Assembly (NCBI RefSeq): GCF_004798665.1
Contig: NZ_CP039292.1
Span: 1,550,001-1,614,000 of the forward strand
Direction of reading: 5' to 3'
Length of the DNA stretch: 64,000 nt
Source of the DNA: Actinomyces procaprae
Lineage (GTDB): Bacteria; Actinomycetota; Actinomycetes; Actinomycetales; Actinomycetaceae
Every line of letters begins with the position of its first letter. Position 1 is the stretch's first letter. Position numbers and translations under genes: made by a program. Shown here in pieces: positions 16,738 to 26,239 of this stretch. A model generated the notes under the pieces. That model made no database searches and was not told the DNA's origin. It was given only the letters and a program-made list of their open reading frames with translations.

Positions 16738-17694
16738 ATGACTACCAGGACTGTGGGGGCGTCCGACCTGAACGTCAGCCCCATCGGACTGGGCGGCAAC
16801 GTATTCGGCTGGACGGCGGATCAGGCCACCTCGCACCGCATCCTGGACGCCTATGTGGACGCGGATGGCAATCTCATCGACACCGCCGACGGCTACTCCC
16901 ACTGGGCCCCGGGCCATCACGGCGGCGAGTCCGAGACGGTCATCGGAAACTGGCTGCGCTCGCGCGGTCGGCGCGATGACGTAGTGATCGCCACCAAGGT
17001 GTCCACGAAGCCCGACCGCACGGGCCTGGCAGTCGAGAACATCTACTTCGCCATCGACGAGTCCCTGGACCGTCTCCAGACCGACTACGTCGATCTCTAC
17101 TACGCCCACTTCGATGACGGCGACACGCCCCTGGAGGAGACCGTCGCGGCATTCGAGGAGGTGCGCCTGGCCGGCAAGACCCGTCACGTGGCACTGTCGA
17201 ACTACACGCCCGATCGGATTGATGAGTGGTGCGCCATCGCCGCCGCCAACGACTTCGCACCGCCGATTGCGCTGCAGCCCCACTACAACCTGGTGCACCG
17301 GCAGGACGTCGAGGGCCCGGGCAATCGCGGCGAGGTGGCGGCGGCGCATCACATGGGCCTGGTCCCGTACTTCTCCCTGGCCTCGGGCTTCCTGACGGGA
17401 AAGTACCGGCCGGGTGCCGAGCCGGAGTCTGCGCGGGGCGCCTGGGTGCGGGACTACCTGCACCCGGAGTTCTTCGCGGTTGTGGACGTGGTTCGCGAAG
17501 TTGCGGCCGCGCACGCGGTTGCCCCCGCCGCGGTCGCGCTGGCGTGGCTGCGCGACCGGCCGGGGGTCGTCTGCCCGCTCGCCTCCGCCCGCACGAGTTC
17601 ACAGCTGGCCCCGATCCTTGAGGCGTTGTCCCTCGCCCTGGAGCCGGAGGAGACCGCGGCGCTGACGCGGGTGTCCGACCTGGCGCACGCCTGA
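16738..17694 (+). CDS. Aldo/keto reductase
   Basis: A 318-residue NADPH-dependent reductase with the full AKR tetrad: D48, Y53 (TADGYS), K87 and H124 (YYAHFDD). A C-terminal cofactor loop with CPLASARTSSQL is present. The ATG at 16738 lies 25 bp after the MerR stop, so it may be read through from it. Different subfamily from the reductase at 7714. Substrate unknown. A bulged hairpin follows the gene. Confidence 0.88.
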   Translation: MTTRTVGASDLNVSPIGLGGNVFGWTADQATSHRILDAYVDADGNLIDTADGYSHWAPGHHGGESETVIGNWLRSRGRRDDVVIATKVSTKPDRTGLAVENIYFAIDESLDRLQTDYVDLYYAHFDDGDTPLEETVAAFEEVRLAGKTRHVALSNYTPDRIDEWCAIAAANDFAPPIALQPHYNLVHRQDVEGPGNRGEVAAAHHMGLVPYFSLASGFLTGKYRPGAEPESARGAWVRDYLHPEFFAVVDVVREVAAAHAVAPAAVALAWLRDRPGVVCPLASARTSSQLAPILEALSLALEPEETAALTRVSDLAHA

Positions 17695-17764
17695 CGGGTG
17701 CGCATCACCCCGCCCGGGGTGGGAACCCGACTCGCCGACTCGCGCCAAATGCACCAGGACGGCC

Positions 17765-17802
17765 CGTTGCCCGGCACGCCGTCCATGGCATGCCGAGCAA
17801 CG
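17765..17802. terminator. Hairpin between convergent genes
   Basis: CGTTGC-c-CGGCA pairs with TGCCG-a-GCAACG around a 14-nt loop (11 bp with one mismatch). It lies between the aldo/keto reductase (+) and the Hsp70-like gene (-) and could serve both directions. Confidence 0.5.
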
Positions 17803-17819
17803 TGGTGAGGCTCAGGCGC

Positions 17820-19436
17820 TCATGCGGTACGGCGGCCGAGCACGTAAGTGCGGGAGTAGCCGTCCGACAGGTCGGTCAGGGTCACGCGGATGAGCCCCGC
17901 CCCGTCGATCTCATAACGCTCCTCGACCATCGGGCCGCCACCAAGGCGGTGGACCGCCACGGTCCGGAGGTCGTCCGTGTCCCTGAGCGAGCGGTCGAAG
18001 GGGAACAGGACGTCCTCGTAGGGGGCCAGCTGACCGCGCGGCTCGCCCGACTCATCGACCCCGGCGCACTCGACGTACCGGAAGCGACCAATGTTGTGCA
18101 CGGCCGGGTACCTGCGCGTGATCACCGTTCCGTGCTCGCCGTCGGCGCGCTCCTGGACGGACTCCTCGGTCAGGAGCGCGTCGAACACGGTGCGGGCACC
18201 GCCGTCGGCCTCCCGGAACACGCCGAAGCCGCGCGAGAGGCGGTCGGTCAGGGCCATTGTGGAGGTGCGGTCGGCGGCGATGGCCAGGCCGATCGCGGTG
18301 GAGGCGCCCGGATAAGGCGAGCGGTGAACCCTGCGCCCGAAGCGCTCGCGCAGCAGCCGCGGGACCAGCGGGAAGGCGGACGCACCGCCAACCAGGTAGA
18401 TGCCGGCGATATCCGCCAGGTCGGGACCGCCGTCGTCCAGGCGGCCGATCAGCGGGGCCATGGTGTCGAGGCTGCGCTGGATCAGGGGAGTCGCGGCCTC
18501 ATAGAAGTCGGTTGCCGGCAGCACCACGTCCTTCCCGCGCAGGATGATGACCAGGCGACGTGTCTGGGGCGCCATGGCCTCCTTGACGTCGCGGCACTGA
18601 TCGAGCAGGTCATCCAGCTCCATGGTGGTCAGCTCCTCCTCGGCCAGGTTGGCGCGCTGGAGCGCGAGCTGTGCCAGCAGCAGGTCCAGGTCGTCGCCCC
18701 CCAGGTCGCCGACGCCGCGCGAGGCCAGTACCTCATGCAGGTGGCCGCGCACGTCGACCAATGAGGTGTCGAAGGTGCCGCCGCCCAGGTCGTACACCAG
18801 CACGCGCGTGCGCCGGGAGGAGACGGTCGCCGACTTGCGGTGGGTGTACTCGAAGCCGGCGGCGCTGGGCTCGTTGAGCATGGCAGTGACGTTGAAGCCG
18901 GCCTCGCGGAAGGCGTCGAGCGTGATCAGGCGCTGGGCGCCGTAGGCGTGCGCGGGTACGGCGACGACGATATTGGCGTCCTCACTGCTGGGGTCCGCGC
19001 CCTCCAGGTCGTCGGAGGCCAGCAGGTGGGAGCGCATGGTGACAAGGAAGTCGGTCAGCAGCTCGGAGACGGTGAAGGTGGACTCGCCGAGCCGAACCGG
19101 CGTCTGCGCGGTCACGGTGGGGGAGGAGAGCAGTCGCTTGAGGCTGCGCAGCAACGGGGCACCGCGACGGGCGGCGGCACGGGCCTCGAAGCCGTGCACG
19201 AGTCCCTCATCGGTCAGTGCGGTCAACGAGGGGAAGAACTCATGAATATCTCCTTCCGTGTCGGCGAAGCCGATCACGGGATAGTTTCCCCGGTCAGCGC
19301 GGACCACGACGGTGCGCGTCGTGCCGAGGTCGATACCGAGGTCCAGGGGCGCGGATGAAGCGCGCCGGCGCTTGTGGGACTGCCGCGTACTCTTGCTACC
19401 ACTTCGGGCTGCCATGGGAGTGACCATATCGCTCAA
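17820..19436 (-). CDS. Hsp70-family ATPase-like protein
   Basis: About 538 residues. The actin/Hsp70 ATPase signatures are clear: LGIDLGTTRTVVVRA (phosphate 1, near residue 33), VVAVPAHAYGAQR, LVYDLGGGTFDTSLVDV (phosphate 2) and IYLVGGASAFPLVPRLL (adenosine). The C-terminal part is short and lacks the canonical DnaK beta-sandwich plus lid, so it is a divergent Hsp70 rather than DnaK. A basic RKRRR leader follows a TTG start at 19436; ATGs at 19427 and 19412 are alternatives. It is monocistronic, divergent from pit, and no grpE or dnaJ is adjacent. Client unknown. Confidence 0.83.
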   Translation of the reverse strand: MSDMVTPMAARSGSKSTRQSHKRRRASSAPLDLGIDLGTTRTVVVRADRGNYPVIGFADTEGDIHEFFPSLTALTDEGLVHGFEARAAARRGAPLLRSLKRLLSSPTVTAQTPVRLGESTFTVSELLTDFLVTMRSHLLASDDLEGADPSSEDANIVVAVPAHAYGAQRLITLDAFREAGFNVTAMLNEPSAAGFEYTHRKSATVSSRRTRVLVYDLGGGTFDTSLVDVRGHLHEVLASRGVGDLGGDDLDLLLAQLALQRANLAEEELTTMELDDLLDQCRDVKEAMAPQTRRLVIILRGKDVVLPATDFYEAATPLIQRSLDTMAPLIGRLDDGGPDLADIAGIYLVGGASAFPLVPRLLRERFGRRVHRSPYPGASTAIGLAIAADRTSTMALTDRLSRGFGVFREADGGARTVFDALLTEESVQERADGEHGTVITRRYPAVHNIGRFRYVECAGVDESGEPRGQLAPYEDVLFPFDRSLRDTDDLRTVAVHRLGGGPMVEERYEIDGAGLIRVTLTDLSDGYSRTYVLGRRTA

Positions 19437-19729
19437 CCAGACTCATCGCCCGGCGGCTCGACGGGGGTGGTGGTGAGGTGTGGACCTCTTTGCGGATCTT
19501 TGCGTGCATGCCCGTATGAGACTGTGAGCCGGTCCACCGGGCGGGCCCCGGAGGTGCCGCTGGAGCCGGCCCCCGAGTGAACAGTTGGTGAATTCCGGCC
19601 GCCCGGGCTGCTGGGGCCCGGCTGCGGGGGTAAGAATGACGGCAGGCCGCGTCACCGCGGCCCGGGCAGGAGCAGTGCGCGGAGTGCCTCCGTCACGACC
19701 GTCCGCCCGCACACCCGACCGGAAATGGC

Positions 19730-20965
19730 ATGAGTACAACCCTTTTCATCGTGGTCGTGGTCATCGTCACGGCGTTGATCTTCGACTTCACCAACGGCTT
19801 CCACGACTCGTCCAACGCGATGGCGACGTCCGTGGCCACGGGCGCCTTCACACCCCGGCGCGCCGTGCTGACGGCCGCGATCCTCAACGTCATCGGCGCC
19901 ACGCTGTCCACCGAGGTGGCCAAGACGATCTCCCACGGCATGTTTGACGACGCGCTGATCCAGGCGGCGCCCGCGATGGTGTTCGCAGGGCTTGCGGGCG
20001 CGATTCTGTGGAACCTGGCCACCTGGCTGCTCGGGCTGCCCTCCTCGTCCTCCCACGCCCTGTTCGGCGGGCTCATCGGCGCCGTCGTCGTAGCCGCGGG
20101 GTTCCAGGGGGTGCACTGGGGCACCGTCATGTCGAAGATCATCCTGCCCGCGCTGATCGCTCCGACCGTTGCCGCATTGGCGTCGGCCATCGCCACCTGG
20201 CTTACCTTCCGGATCGCCGGTCCGATGGACAAGTTCAGCGACAGGATCTTCCGTTACGGGCAGCGGATCTCCGCGTCCATGGTGGCGCTCGCCCACGGAA
20301 CCTCCGACGGGCAGAAGACCATGGGGGTGATCACCCTGGTGCTCATTGCCGGGGGATACCAGGAGGCGGGATCCGGGCCACACTTGTGGGTGGTTCTGGC
20401 CGCCGGAGCGGCGATAGGACTGGGAACCTACTCCGGTGGGTGGCGCATCATGCGCACCATGGGCAAGGGTCTGGTCCACATCGACCCGCCCCAGGGCTTC
20501 GCCGCCGAGACGACGTCGACGGTCGCGATTCTTGCCTCCTCGCACCTCGGCTTCGCCCTGTCCACCACGCATATCTGCACCGGTTCCATCCTGGGCACCG
20601 GCGTGGGCCGCGGCGCCAAGGTCTCCTGGGGCACCTTCGGGAAGATGGGCACCGCCTGGCTCATCACGCTGCCGTGCGCCGGCGTGGTCGGCGCGGTGAC
20701 CTCCTTCATCGCGGTGCGGGGCGGCATCCTCGGCACGGTCGTCGTGATCGCGCTGCTGCTGCTCAGCGCCCTGCTGATCATCCGTCAGGCCAACCACAAC
20801 AAGGTGGACTTCTCCAACGTCAATGACGCGGACAAGGTGGTCGTGGCCAAGCAGACCGACCCGGCGCTGGGACGCGCCCCCAAGACCCTCGAGCAGGTCA
20901 AGCGCGAGCTCGTGGGAGCGGGCTCAACGGGCGCGACGGACCGGGAGACAGGAGCCGTGCTATGA
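19730..20965 (+). CDS. pit: Inorganic phosphate transporter, PiT family
   Basis: A 411-residue, about ten-helix phosphate:cation symporter of the plasma membrane. The duplicated PiT signature is visible: FTNGFHDSSNAMATSVATG near the N-terminus and a second inverted-repeat copy with MVALAHGTSDGQKTMG in the middle. The C-terminal 50 residues are hydrophilic and cytoplasmic. The ATG at 19730 follows a 293-bp divergent gap with the Hsp70-like gene. It is translationally coupled to a two-helix protein. Confidence 0.93.
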   Translation: MSTTLFIVVVVIVTALIFDFTNGFHDSSNAMATSVATGAFTPRRAVLTAAILNVIGATLSTEVAKTISHGMFDDALIQAAPAMVFAGLAGAILWNLATWLLGLPSSSSHALFGGLIGAVVVAAGFQGVHWGTVMSKIILPALIAPTVAALASAIATWLTFRIAGPMDKFSDRIFRYGQRISASMVALAHGTSDGQKTMGVITLVLIAGGYQEAGSGPHLWVVLAAGAAIGLGTYSGGWRIMRTMGKGLVHIDPPQGFAAETTSTVAILASSHLGFALSTTHICTGSILGTGVGRGAKVSWGTFGKMGTAWLITLPCAGVVGAVTSFIAVRGGILGTVVVIALLLLSALLIIRQANHNKVDFSNVNDADKVVVAKQTDPALGRAPKTLEQVKRELVGAGSTGATDRETGAVL

Positions 20966-21198
20966 GCATCGACTGGTACTCGCTCGGGCTGGTCACCCTG
21001 GTGACCGTGGCGGGCGCCGCCTTCATCATGGCCGTCACCTCCGCCGCCGTACGCATGCTCGCCGCAGTCCGGCTGAAGCGGCAGGCGGGTCAGGTAGAAG
21101 GCCTGCACATCGCCGAAGTCGCTGCGGGATTCTTCATCGCCTGCGTCGTGGGGATCGCCCTGTTCGGTCTGTGGCTCCTGATCCCGTACTTCCACTGA
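20962..21198 (+). CDS. Small two-helix membrane protein coupled to pit
   Basis: A 78-residue protein with two hydrophobic helices (about 8-30 and 52-75) joined by a basic loop with VRLKRQAGQ. Its ATG overlaps the pit stop (ATGA). Small partners of this size follow pit genes in other actinobacteria as well; a role in assembly or regulation of the transporter is inferred only from coupling. Confidence 0.75.
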   Translation: MSIDWYSLGLVTLVTVAGAAFIMAVTSAAVRMLAAVRLKRQAGQVEGLHIAEVAAGFFIACVVGIALFGLWLLIPYFH

Positions 21199-21220
21199 CG
21201 GGCGCTTCCGCGGACCTGGT

Positions 21221-21243
21221 TCCGGTCACTTCCGGTGACCGGA
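21221..21243 (+). terminator. Hairpin after the pit operon
   Basis: TCCGGTCAC-TTCCG-GTGACCGGA, a perfect 9-bp stem 23 bp after the pit operon stop and 56 bp before scrB. No T-run follows; it could instead be an operator for scrB. Confidence 0.45.
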
Positions 21244-21286
21244 GGCGTCGTCGGCCATTCTCAACCGGGACGCGGTCGGCGACTGT

Positions 21287-21292
21287 TAGTGT
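21287..21292 (+). promoter_or_regulatory. Leaderless -10 box of the GH32 gene
   Basis: TAGTGT followed by six bases and the ATG at 21299. No Shine-Dalgarno and no clear -35. Confidence 0.4.
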
Positions 21293-21298
21293 CGCCAC

Positions 21299-22828
21299 AT
21301 GACCGAGGATCTGAGGGCAGCCGCCCTGGCGGCAATCAACCGCTCGCACGCAGCAGCCGACCCCGACTACCCGGTGGTGCACCTGGCACCGCCCGTCGGC
21401 CGTCTCAATGACCCCAATGGACTGCTGGTGGACTCCGGCACCTACCACGCCTTCTACCAGTTCAGCCCGTTCCACCCGCACCGAAAGCTGGTGTACTGGG
21501 GGCACGCCTCCTCCCAGGACCTGCTCAACTGGAACCACCACGATCCCACGATCATCCCCGACTCCTACTACGACCTCTCCGGTGCCTACTCGGGCGGCGC
21601 CGTCGTGCTGGAGGACGAGGAGGCGGCGTCCGCCCCGGCCGGCGCTCCGTACCAGTTCTTCTACACGGGGAACCTCAAGGACCCGGTCACCGATGAGCGC
21701 ACCGCCAGCCAGTGCCTGGTGACCAGCGCGGACCTGGACGCCTTCGTGAAGTGGCCCGACAACCCGCTGCTGCCGGACCACCCGGCCGGGTACACCTCCC
21801 ACTACCGCGATCCCCAGGTGTGGCGCGACCCGGACGTGCCGGGCAGCTTCCGCATGATTCTCGGCGTGCAGCGCGAGGACCTCACCGGGGCCGCGCTGCT
21901 GTACCGCTCCGAGGACCTGCTCTCCTGGAGGCTTGAGGGAGAGCTGACGTTCCCGGACGCCGATGGTGCCTTCGACCGTTTCGGCTACATGTGGGAGTGC
22001 CCCGGCCTGGTGCGCCTGACGGACGAGCTCACCGGGCAGGAGCGGGACGTGCTGATCTGGTGCCCGCAGGGCATTAGGCCCGACGCCGAGGGGTACGAGA
22101 ACATCTTCCCCTGCGTGTACACGGTCGGCAGGCTGGAGGGAACCGAGCTGCGCGAGTGCGACGGCACCTTCGCCGAAGTCGACCGCGGCTTCGAGTTCTA
22201 CGCGCCCCAGGCCTTCGCACGGCGGCCCGGAGAGCCCGGACCGGTGCTCCTGGTCGGTTGGGCCGGAAACGCCTCCGAGGACGACCAGCCCTCGATTGAG
22301 ACCGGCGGCTGGGTGCACGCGCTCACCGTTCCCCGCACGCTCGCCCTGCGCGGCGGACGCCTGGTGCAGCGGCCGGCGGAGCCGCTTCCCGGTGACGCCG
22401 CAGCGCTGAGCGCGGTGGGGGAGCGGCTCGAGGGCTCCGCGGCCATCACTGAGCTTGAGGGGCACCGCTCGTGGCGGCTGCAGCTGGAGGCGGACTCCGA
22501 CGCTGAGCGCTGGGGCGTGCGCATCGGTGACGACACCTGCTACGTCACTGTGGAGCTGGTTTCCGACGGCGCCGCCACGCGGCTGGTCGTGGATCGCTCC
22601 CACTCCCGTTACACGCAGCATGGTGACCGCCGCACCGTCACGGTGCCGACCGGCGTGCGCCCGCGGCTGGAGGTCCTGCACGATCGCTCGGTGACGGAGG
22701 TGTTCGTCGGCGACGGCGAGGTCGCCTTCACGCTGCGCAGCTTCGTGGCGCCCGGCGCGACGGGCGCCGAACTCATCACCGGTGGTGCGCTCCGACTGAA
22801 GGAGGGCGGCGTCGTCTTCTATGACTGA
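21299..22828 (+). CDS. scrB: Sucrose-6-phosphate hydrolase, glycoside hydrolase family 32
   Basis: A 509-residue cytoplasmic GH32 enzyme. The three catalytic motifs are intact: NDPNG with nucleophile D38, R170-D171-P172 and the acid/base E233-C234. A C-terminal beta-sandwich domain covers about 370-509. With a PTS permease and a LacI regulator next door, the likely reaction is cleavage of sucrose 6-phosphate to glucose 6-phosphate and fructose; free fructans cannot be excluded. The next gene starts 209 bp downstream behind its own LacI-type operator, so regulation is shared though transcription may be separate. Confidence 0.9.
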   Translation: MTEDLRAAALAAINRSHAAADPDYPVVHLAPPVGRLNDPNGLLVDSGTYHAFYQFSPFHPHRKLVYWGHASSQDLLNWNHHDPTIIPDSYYDLSGAYSGGAVVLEDEEAASAPAGAPYQFFYTGNLKDPVTDERTASQCLVTSADLDAFVKWPDNPLLPDHPAGYTSHYRDPQVWRDPDVPGSFRMILGVQREDLTGAALLYRSEDLLSWRLEGELTFPDADGAFDRFGYMWECPGLVRLTDELTGQERDVLIWCPQGIRPDAEGYENIFPCVYTVGRLEGTELRECDGTFAEVDRGFEFYAPQAFARRPGEPGPVLLVGWAGNASEDDQPSIETGGWVHALTVPRTLALRGGRLVQRPAEPLPGDAAALSAVGERLEGSAAITELEGHRSWRLQLEADSDAERWGVRIGDDTCYVTVELVSDGAATRLVVDRSHSRYTQHGDRRTVTVPTGVRPRLEVLHDRSVTEVFVGDGEVAFTLRSFVAPGATGAELITGGALRLKEGGVVFYD

Positions 22829-22923
22829 ACACGGGCGACGGCCGTCCGGGTACGGAGACCGGCCGCGATCCGGCGACTTGCCGGGCGTAAGGCGGTTGCG
22901 GAACACCGGGCGGCCGGGTAGCC

Positions 22924-22939
22924 TGACCAACGTTTGACA
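22924..22939. promoter_or_regulatory. Candidate LacI-family operator overlapping a -35 box
   Basis: TGACCAACGTTTGACA is 12/16 dyad-symmetric about a central CG, the layout of LacI-family operators, and its right end is a perfect TTGACA (22934-22939). A 7-bp hairpin GGGGTCG-GTGAA-CGACCCC follows at 22954-22972. Position is 99 bp before scrA. Confidence 0.5.
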
Positions 22940-23037
22940 CAGGTCTGCGTGTCGGGGTCGGTGAACGACCCCAACGCACTGGAACCTTCCGTCGAGCTCA
23001 ACGCAGAGTCATCAGTTCCCACAGAAAGGAAGCCCGG

Positions 23038-25065
23038 GTGGCAATGGATCACGCCCGCGTGGCGAAAGACGTCCTGACATACGTCGGTGGCGCCGACAAC
23101 ATCAACGCGGCCGCACACTGTGCGACTCGCTTGCGCCTCGTCCTGAACGACATGGACAAGGTGGACCAGAAGGCGCTGGACAAGGACCCTGACCTCAAGG
23201 GCACCTTCGTTGCCGGCGGCATGTTCCAGATCATCGTCGGACCGGGAGACGTCGACATCGTTTTCGATGAGATGGTCAAGACCGGCGGTGTCAAGGAAGT
23301 GTCCAAGGATGAGGCGAAGCAGGAAGCCGCCAAGAGCGGCAACATCGTCTCCCGCTTCATCAAGATGATCGCGGACATCTTCGTCCCGATCCTGCCCGCC
23401 CTGATCGCCGGCGGTTTGATGATGGCGATCAACAACGTCCTGACCGCGAACGACCTGTTCTTCAAGGGCGACTCGCTGGTCGGGCGTTTCGGCTGGCTGG
23501 CCGACTACGCCGAGCTGATCAACATGATCTCCTCCGCGGCCTTCGCCTTCCTGCCCGTGCTGGTCGGCTACTCGGCCACGAAGCGCTTCGGCGGTAACGT
23601 CTACCTCGGTGCCGCGATGGGTGCGGCGATGGTATCCACCTCGCTGCTGTCCGCCTACAACATGGCCAATGAGGAGGCCGCCCAGGCCTTCTGGGACTAC
23701 ATGGGCGCCTCCGACACCTGGAGCCTGTTCGGGCTCACGGTGGACAAGGTCGGCTACCAGGCGATGGTGATCCCGGTGCTGTGCGTCGCCTGGATCCTGT
23801 CCACCATTGAGAAGTGGCTGCACAAGCGCCTGTCCGGAACCGCGGACTTCCTGCTGACGCCGCTCATCACCATGCTGCTGACCGGCTTCCTGACCTTCGT
23901 GATCGTTGGCCCGATCACCCGTCAGCTGTCCATCTGGATCACCGAGGGCCTGGACTGGACCTACAACACTCTTGGCCCCGTCGGCGGTTTCCTCTTCGGC
24001 CTGGTCTACTCGCCGATCGTTGTGACCGGTCTGCACCAGTCCTTCCCCGCGGTTGAGATCCCGCTGCTGCCCGTCAACGGCGGTGTCGGCGACTTCATCT
24101 TCCCCATCGCCTCCATGGCGAACGTGGCCCAGGGTGCCGTGGCCCTGGCGGTCTTCTTCAACACCCGCGACGCCAAGATGAAGGGTCTTGCCGGCGCCGG
24201 TGGTGTCTCGGCCGTCTTCGGTATCACCGAGCCCGCCATCTTCGGTGTGAACCTGCGCCTGCGCTGGCCGTTCTTCATCGGTATGGGCGCTGCCGCCATC
24301 GGTGGCGCCGGCGTGGCCCTGTTCAACGTCCGTGGTGCCGCCCTGGGAGCCGCTGGATTCGTCGGCTTCGTGTCGATCATTACCGAGAAGATCCCGGTTT
24401 ACGTGATCCTGGAGATCGTCACCTTCGCCATCGCCTTCGCGGCGGCATTCGTGTACGGCCGTACGCCCAAGGGGCAGGCCTCATTCGCTGCGGATGACGA
24501 GGTGGACGAGGCGGCGCTCGAGGCCGAGGCCACCAAGGCCCACTCCGCGACCGTGGAGCTGCCCGCCGAGGCCGCGACCGACTTCACCATCACCTCGCCC
24601 ATCCAGGGGCGGGCGGTGCCGCTCACCGAGGTGCAGGACCAGACCTTCGCCTCGGGGATGCTCGGCCCGGGCATGGCCGTGGTGCCGGCCTCCGGTCCGG
24701 TGGTCTCTCCGGTGGATGGTGAGGTTCTGGTCGCCTTCCCGACCGGCCACGCCTACGGGCTGCGCTCGGCCTCCGGCGTCGAGCTGCTGATCCACGTCGG
24801 TATGGACACCGTCGAGCTGAACGGCAAGCACTTCACTCCCAAGGTCTCCGCCGGGGACAAGGTGCTTCGCGGCCAGCCTCTGGTGGAGGTCGACTGGGCC
24901 GGCGTAACTGCCGCCGGCTACCAGACCGTCACGCCGATCGTGGTGTCCAACGCGGCCTCCTTCGGTGGCGTCACCGACGAGCACACCGGTGCGGTTGCCC
25001 GCGGCGACGCGCTTTACGCCGTCGCTCCCTCCGCTGAGCCCGCACAACAGGGCGCCGGTGCCTGA
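23038..25065 (+). CDS. scrA: PTS sucrose/beta-glucoside transporter EIIBCA
   Basis: A 675-residue fused phosphotransferase permease. Order: EIIB (phospho-Cys C28 in AAHCATRLRL), EIIC membrane domain (about 110-475, with ten or so helices and a GITEPAIFG motif), an acidic alanine-rich linker, and EIIA of the glucose type with phospho-His H586 in LLIHVGMDTVEL. It imports and phosphorylates the sugar, yielding sucrose 6-phosphate for the hydrolase upstream. Sucrose rather than beta-glucoside is inferred from the GH32 neighbour. GTG start at 23038 with AAGGA seven bases upstream. Followed by a strong terminator. Confidence 0.9.
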   Translation: MAMDHARVAKDVLTYVGGADNINAAAHCATRLRLVLNDMDKVDQKALDKDPDLKGTFVAGGMFQIIVGPGDVDIVFDEMVKTGGVKEVSKDEAKQEAAKSGNIVSRFIKMIADIFVPILPALIAGGLMMAINNVLTANDLFFKGDSLVGRFGWLADYAELINMISSAAFAFLPVLVGYSATKRFGGNVYLGAAMGAAMVSTSLLSAYNMANEEAAQAFWDYMGASDTWSLFGLTVDKVGYQAMVIPVLCVAWILSTIEKWLHKRLSGTADFLLTPLITMLLTGFLTFVIVGPITRQLSIWITEGLDWTYNTLGPVGGFLFGLVYSPIVVTGLHQSFPAVEIPLLPVNGGVGDFIFPIASMANVAQGAVALAVFFNTRDAKMKGLAGAGGVSAVFGITEPAIFGVNLRLRWPFFIGMGAAAIGGAGVALFNVRGAALGAAGFVGFVSIITEKIPVYVILEIVTFAIAFAAAFVYGRTPKGQASFAADDEVDEAALEAEATKAHSATVELPAEAATDFTITSPIQGRAVPLTEVQDQTFASGMLGPGMAVVPASGPVVSPVDGEVLVAFPTGHAYGLRSASGVELLIHVGMDTVELNGKHFTPKVSAGDKVLRGQPLVEVDWAGVTAAGYQTVTPIVVSNAASFGGVTDEHTGAVARGDALYAVAPSAEPAQQGAGA

Positions 25066-25103
25066 TCCGGCGCGCAGGTCGTGATGGCCTGACACAGCGA
25101 TAG

Positions 25104-25150
25104 ACGGTTGGTGGCCGACTCGGAGAACCGGGTCGGCCACCAACCGTTTT
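25104..25150 (+). terminator. Strong intrinsic terminator after scrA
   Basis: An 18-bp stem (25104-25121 with 25130-25147, one wobble pair) and an 8-nt loop, followed by TTTT (25147-25150). It is the clearest factor-independent terminator in the window and separates scrA from the convergent repressor gene. Confidence 0.9.
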
Positions 25151-25231
25151 GCTCGTGCGCGCAGGGGGCGCACCGGCGGGGGCGCCGGGTTACGCGCCTG
25201 CTCGCCCGCATCCCCGAACACGAGGAGCCGG

Positions 25232-26239
25232 TTACGTAGTCGTGCCGGTGAGCAGGAGCCCGGGCAGCTCAATGGGGGAGTCCACGGGCGCTGCTTCCTG
25301 CTCACCCTCAGACTGCGCACGGATCTGGGCCAGCAGTACTTCGACGGCGGTTCTGGCCAGCTCTGCGATGGGCTGGCGAACCGTTGCCAGTCCGGGCAGG
25401 GCACGGCGCACGGCGGAAGTGCCGTCGAAGCCGATAACCTTGAAGTCCTGGGGCACGCGCCGGCCATGGCGCTGCGCCCAGTCCAGGACGGCGGCAGCGG
25501 ACAGGTCATCAGTGGCGAAGACGGCGTCGATCACGTCCGCCGCACCATCCAGATGGGCGTCAATCATTCGTGCACGCTCGGCGTCCGGCGTGTGGAAGTC
25601 AACCGTAAAGATCACCGGCTCTATCCCGGCCTGCTCCAGCACGCTCCGGTAGCCCGCCTCGCGCCGGTTATGAGGTCCCGTTCGGGAGGTCAGCAGCGCG
25701 GGCCTACGTGCGCCGCGGTCCAGGAGCAGCCTGGTGGCGTCGCGTGCGGCGGGCTCGTTGGCGCAGCGAATGTTGGGGATGCTGGGGGAGAGGTCGCGGT
25801 CGATCGTCACCAGCGGCATGCGCACCGTCTGGTACTCCCGGAGGTTCTCGTTGTGGGCGCCGGAGATGATGCCGTCGACGCGATGCGAGACGAGCAGGTC
25901 GAGGTACTCGCGCTCCCTGTCGGCACGTCCCATCGAGTTGCATACCAGCATGCGGTACTGGTGGACCGCCAGTGCGTTCTCGATCTCCGCGGCCACCTCC
26001 CCGAAGAAGGGGAGGGCGACTGTGGGCACGATCACCCCGATGATGTTGGTCGACTTGCCGTGCAGCGCACGAGCCACCTGGTTGGGGCGGTAGTTGAGCT
26101 GAGCGATCGCCCTGGCGACTCGGTCCTTGGTCTCCTGGCTGAGGTACCCCCGGTTGTTGAGGACCCGGGAGACGGTCGTCAAGGAGACGCCGGCGACTTC
26201 CGCGACGTCGGCAAGCGTGGGTTCGCGACGGACGACCAA
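25232..26239 (-). CDS. scrR: LacI family transcriptional regulator
   Basis: A 335-residue repressor. The LacI helix-turn-helix TLADVAEVAGVSLTTVSRVLNN is at the very N-terminus with the hinge helix around NQVARALHG, followed by a periplasmic-binding-protein-like sugar domain. The start is TTG at 26239, with AAAGGAG six bases upstream; the frame stays open further but upstream sequence is operator/promoter DNA. Convergent with scrA, so it is the obvious repressor of scrA and scrB. A dyad 29 bp before its start suggests autoregulation. Sucrose, sucrose 6-phosphate or fructose would be the inducer; this is inferred. Confidence 0.88.
   Translation of the reverse strand: MVVRREPTLADVAEVAGVSLTTVSRVLNNRGYLSQETKDRVARAIAQLNYRPNQVARALHGKSTNIIGVIVPTVALPFFGEVAAEIENALAVHQYRMLVCNSMGRADREREYLDLLVSHRVDGIISGAHNENLREYQTVRMPLVTIDRDLSPSIPNIRCANEPAARDATRLLLDRGARRPALLTSRTGPHNRREAGYRSVLEQAGIEPVIFTVDFHTPDAERARMIDAHLDGAADVIDAVFATDDLSAAAVLDWAQRHGRRVPQDFKVIGFDGTSAVRRALPGLATVRQPIAELARTAVEVLLAQIRAQSEGEQEAAPVDSPIELPGLLLTGTTT

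Noticed and set aside
17820..19436. DnaK proper
   Set aside because: No substrate-binding lid, no grpE/dnaJ neighbours and no heat-shock operator seen; it is a divergent Hsp70-like ATPase.
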